Below are positions 23,137-24,794 of a stretch of DNA of 24,794 nucleotides, one piece after another. The DNA lies in contig JAEYSJ010000108.1 of assembly GCA_023434855.1 (NCBI GenBank), positions 1-24,794 of the forward strand, written 5' to 3'. The DNA is from Bacillota bacterium (GTDB lineage Bacteria > Bacillota_C > Negativicutes > JAEYSJ01). The translations under genes and the position numbers were made by a program. How positions within the stretch are numbered: position 1 is the stretch's first letter; each line of letters starts with the position of its first letter. The notes beneath the pieces are model-generated. The model was not told where the DNA came from. It saw only the letters and a list, made by a program, of their open reading frames with translations, and made no database searches.

Positions 23137-23523
23137 ATGTCAACTAATCCCAAGGTAAAATGTACCGTTGATCAATGTACACATTATATGCCTGGTGATC
23201 AATGCATGGCTGCCAAGATCAGTGTCTACAATGATGAAACAAGCGGGGTATCGCAAACATCTCAAGATACGCAATGCAAGTCCTTCCATCATCGGAAAAC
23301 AATGGGAGATATGATAGGTGCTTTGCATAATGCCAATATTGGCGGAGCAGTGTCGGCGGCCTTCCTTGATGGTACACAGGTTACACCTGTTGTTGAATGT
23401 TTTGTTAATAATTGTGCTCATTGGGAAAATAACAATTTATGCAATGCTTCCGGTATTGAAGTAGCGGGTGAAAACGCGGCCAAGAGTCCTGATACAGACT
23501 GTGAAACTTTTAAAGAAAAATAA
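23137..23523 (+). CDS. Protein with two DUF1540 domains
   Basis: A 128-residue protein made of two copies of the DUF1540 domain, each with four conserved Cys in the pattern C-x4-C-x(7-8)-C and a later C before SF/TF: KCTVDQCTHYMPGDQCMAAKI...QCKSF (residues ~8-47) and ECFVNNCAHWENNNLCNASGIEV...DCETF (~88-126). The domain is common in spore-forming Firmicutes and is probably metal-binding; its function is unknown. A linker rich in Gly/Ala/Met joins the domains. The ATG at 23137 is chosen, with aaaggag about 11 nt upstream; the open frame extends to 23068 without another good site. Confidence 0.88.
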   Translation: MSTNPKVKCTVDQCTHYMPGDQCMAAKISVYNDETSGVSQTSQDTQCKSFHHRKTMGDMIGALHNANIGGAVSAAFLDGTQVTPVVECFVNNCAHWENNNLCNASGIEVAGENAAKSPDTDCETFKEK

Positions 23524-23582
23524 GCAAACAGCAATAAACCACGGTTCTTATTTTAAGGATCGTGGTTTATTGCTGCTTGCTT
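23522..23582. terminator. Long bidirectional terminator hairpin
   Basis: A core stem agcaataaaccacg/cgtggtttattgct (23530-23543 with 23561-23574) extends inward to a 3-nt loop and outward by aagcaa/ttgctt. It lies between convergent genes. T-tracts are short on both sides, so termination may depend on stem length. Confidence 0.7.
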
Positions 23583-23595
23583 ATAAAGATATATT

Positions 23596-23805
23596 TTAAT
23601 GCTTGTCATGACAGCCGCAGTCGCAATCCGCGGAATGGGTATGTTCTTTAGCCGCATCGAGGTGGGTTTTTACCTGATTTTTTATATTATCAATATACAT
23701 ACGCCGCAGCCGGGCCTGTTCCTGGCATTCTTCTTCAGTCAGCGTTCCTTCGCGCTGCTTTTTGGCCAATTCGTTGATTCTGGAGATTATTTCAGGAGTT
23801 ATCAT
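23596..23805 (-). CDS. UPF0291/DUF896 (YnzC-like) protein with His/Cys-rich tail
   Basis: A 69-residue protein. Residues 1-52 match the DUF896 family: MITPEIISRINELAKKQREG, LTEEECQEQARLRRMYID, then NIKNQVKTHLD, a helical hairpin of the YnzC type found across Firmicutes, where it has been linked to the SOS response in Bacillus. The last ~15 residues are unusual: HTHSADCDCGCHDKH, with four His and three Cys in a CxCxC arrangement, which looks like a soft-metal binding tail. Start has aaggaagtg upstream. RNA copy B ends about 30 bp upstream on the same strand with no visible terminator between, so this gene may be read from the same transcript. Confidence 0.88.
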   Translation of the reverse strand: MITPEIISRINELAKKQREGTLTEEECQEQARLRRMYIDNIKNQVKTHLDAAKEHTHSADCDCGCHDKH

Positions 23806-23833
23806 ATGATCACTTCCTTGTATATTGAATATC

Positions 23834-24280
23834 GAGCCTGCTTATAAACGTCCATCTGCGGCGCCGTGCAAACTACGTGAGACATTCCACATAAAAACAC
23901 TCTGCGATGGTTAAACTGTCTCAACCAGAACGTGCCTGGGATTTTCGGGCAGTTCAGAAAGTATAACTTTTCGGGTTTATTTTAGATACATTGCTTGTTG
24001 CAACTACACCGAAAAGTAATTTACTTTCTTCCTGCTTCCAGACCTTTCGGTCTTCGAGGTCCTCAACCGTGCGCGCTCGAAGCACATAACCTGATATCAC
24101 ATTTTATCTTAATAACCGTCTCAACGGTTATCTCGTATGAATGTGCGGTCCCCCTGTACGCCTCCGGCCTCGAAACCCCAGGCGACCCGTACAATTGGCG
24201 CAGAATTGTTTGCAATAACCTTACTGCGTTAGCGATACGGGCTGGTCAGGACGTGCATCTGAACATTTCTAATCAGTCTC
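23834..24280 (-). ncRNA. Large structured RNA candidate, copy B
   Basis: A gene-free 447-nt stretch on the minus strand, homologous to copy A (12335-12712). Ends pair: GAGACTGATTA (24280-24270) with TAAGCAGGCTC (23844-23834), 9 of 11 positions. Conserved blocks at AGAAATGTTCAGATGC (24270-24255), TGCGCCAATTGTACGGG (24202-24186), ACGTTCTGGTTGAGAC (23933-23918), CCATCGCAG (23910 down) and GCAGATGG-n-CGTTTATAA (to 23842). The variable middle is longer than in copy A and holds clear hairpins: ataaccgt-tgag-acggttat (24112-24131), a cttcgag/ctcgaag stem (24052-24082) and gacc-GAAA-ggtc (24041-24052). A frame on the opposite strand (23995-24324) has no ribosome-binding site and is taken as chance. 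The gap up to the rubredoxin gene holds only promoters. Confidence 0.75.
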
Positions 24281-24347
24281 TAAATATATGGGTTTTTAAG
24301 CGGACTCCTATCAGAAACTATTAAGTGAGACTCAAAATATTAAATGC

Positions 24348-24376
24348 ATATTATCAAATTATTTTAACAGTGTCAA
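24348..24376 (-). promoter_or_regulatory. Possible promoter for RNA copy B
   Basis: Minus strand: ttgaca (-35, perfect consensus, 24371-24376), 17-bp spacer, taatat (-10, 24348-24353). Transcription would begin about 60 nt before the conserved closing stem of copy B. A tatatt box directly before AGAGACTG (about 24281-24290) is an alternative -10. Confidence 0.5.
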
Positions 24377-24393
24377 ATAAAAAATCTGTCCAA

Positions 24394-24421
24394 TTGACAA
24401 GCATGCAAAAAATGGTAAAAT
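24394..24421 (+). promoter_or_regulatory. Promoter of the tandem rubredoxin gene
   Basis: ttgaca (-35, perfect), 16-bp spacer, taaaat (-10), about 58 bp before the ATG at 24479. It points away from the promoter proposed for RNA copy B; the two -35 elements are only 17 bp apart. Confidence 0.7.
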
Positions 24422-24478
24422 TAAAGCAAATCAAAATAAAAATTAAATGATAATTATTTTCCGAAGGGAGTTCCGATT

Positions 24479-24794
24479 ATGAAAAAATGGCGTTGTACGG
24501 TATGCGGTTATACACATGAAGGGGATACGCCGCCCGAGAAATGCCCAGTGTGCGGCGTTGGCCCCGAGCTTTTTGAACTGGAGGGTTATACAGCAGCAGA
24601 TAAACAGGCGACAAATCAGAAACGCTGGAAGTGTACGGTATGCGGTTATATACATGAAGGGGATACGCCGCCGGAGAAGTGCCCGGTGTGCGGCGTTGGC
24701 CCTGAGTTTTTTGAACTGGAAGGTAATACAGCAGATAAACAGCCAATAGTGACAAAGCAGAAACGTTGGAAGTGTACGGTATGCGGTTATATAC
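24479..24794 (+). CDS. Tandem rubredoxin-like domain protein (3' end beyond window)
   Basis: An open frame from ATG 24479 (gggag 8 nt upstream) running off the window after 105 codons. It consists of repeats of 46-47 residues, each a rubredoxin-type iron module: W(R/K)CTVCGY, then [18 protein letters not shown], then FFELEG. Four Cys per module in two CxxC knuckles (6/9/22/25 and 52/55/68/71); a third module has begun (Cys99/102). Linkers (about residues 37-48 and 83-95) are polar and Lys/Gln-rich. The domain resembles the short rubredoxin of rubrerythrins, which lacks the longer loop of free rubredoxin. A larger electron-transfer or peroxide/oxygen-reducing protein may follow in the unseen part. 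Confidence 0.9.
   Translation, partial: MKKWRCTVCGYTHEGDTPPEKCPVCGVGPELFELEGYTAADKQATNQKRWKCTVCGYIHEGDTPPEKCPVCGVGPEFFELEGNTADKQPIVTKQKRWKCTVCGYI

Noticed and set aside
23995..24324. A 109-codon plus-strand frame in the region of RNA copy B
   Set aside because: It has no ribosome-binding site, is not preserved in the homologous copy A, and crosses blocks whose conservation follows RNA pairing and not codons.

Overview
The window (about 24.8 kb, roughly 40-45 % G+C) most likely comes from a spore-forming Negativicutes bacterium of the Sporomusaceae type (Sporomusa/Pelosinus-like). This is inferred from an unusual pair of genes: an alpha/beta-type small acid-soluble spore protein (10439-10714) beside an outer-membrane beta-barrel porin with a signal peptide (9344-10306). 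Anaerobic metabolism fits as well: an [FeFe]-hydrogenase-like protein, a free-standing biotin-dependent carboxyltransferase subunit and a multi-rubredoxin protein.

Layout. 1-404: end of an rRNA operon (23S 3' end, 5S, terminator). 451-3701: minus-strand genes (a 43-aa protein, class II fructose-bisphosphate aldolase, an RluA/RluD-type pseudouridine synthase, two unrecognised proteins). 3922-7488: a small membrane protein, YajQ, the uracil permease uraA on the minus strand behind a PyrR-type attenuator, and a two-helix membrane protein. 7724-10714: aspartokinase (with an internal beta-subunit start), porin, spore protein. 10833-14505: asnS and a class I aminotransferase, separated by a large structured RNA candidate and bracketed by two copies of a hairpin-rich leader element, the second one preceding a 61-aa membrane protein. 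14674-18048: a DUF47-PiT phosphate transport pair and a TGS-domain nucleoside kinase. 18096-20978 (minus): carboxyltransferase and hydrogenase. 21100-23805: amino acid permease, an inverted-repeat element, two Cys-rich small proteins, and a UPF0291 protein with a metal-binding-like tail. 23834-24794: a second copy of the large structured RNA (minus strand), then a divergent, truncated tandem rubredoxin gene.

The strongest unexplained signal is a large RNA family present twice. Copy A is at 12335-12712 (+, 378 nt) and copy B at 23834-24280 (-, 447 nt). They share near-identical 5' and 3' blocks, a terminal closing helix, a conserved GUAC-bounded hairpin whose arms differ between copies but still pair, and a central domain variable in length and sequence that carries GAAA-tetraloop hairpins. 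Neither copy has a credible reading frame. I cannot assign them to a known class. A second, smaller family (10833-10996 and 14135-14302) has a long closing stem, a 17-nt conserved loop on non-conserved stems, and a conserved 3' hairpin; each copy lies between a -10-like box and the ribosome-binding site of a gene, which suggests a leader RNA.

All functions are assigned by reading motifs by eye. No database search was run, so family names for RNAs and subgroup assignments are inferences.
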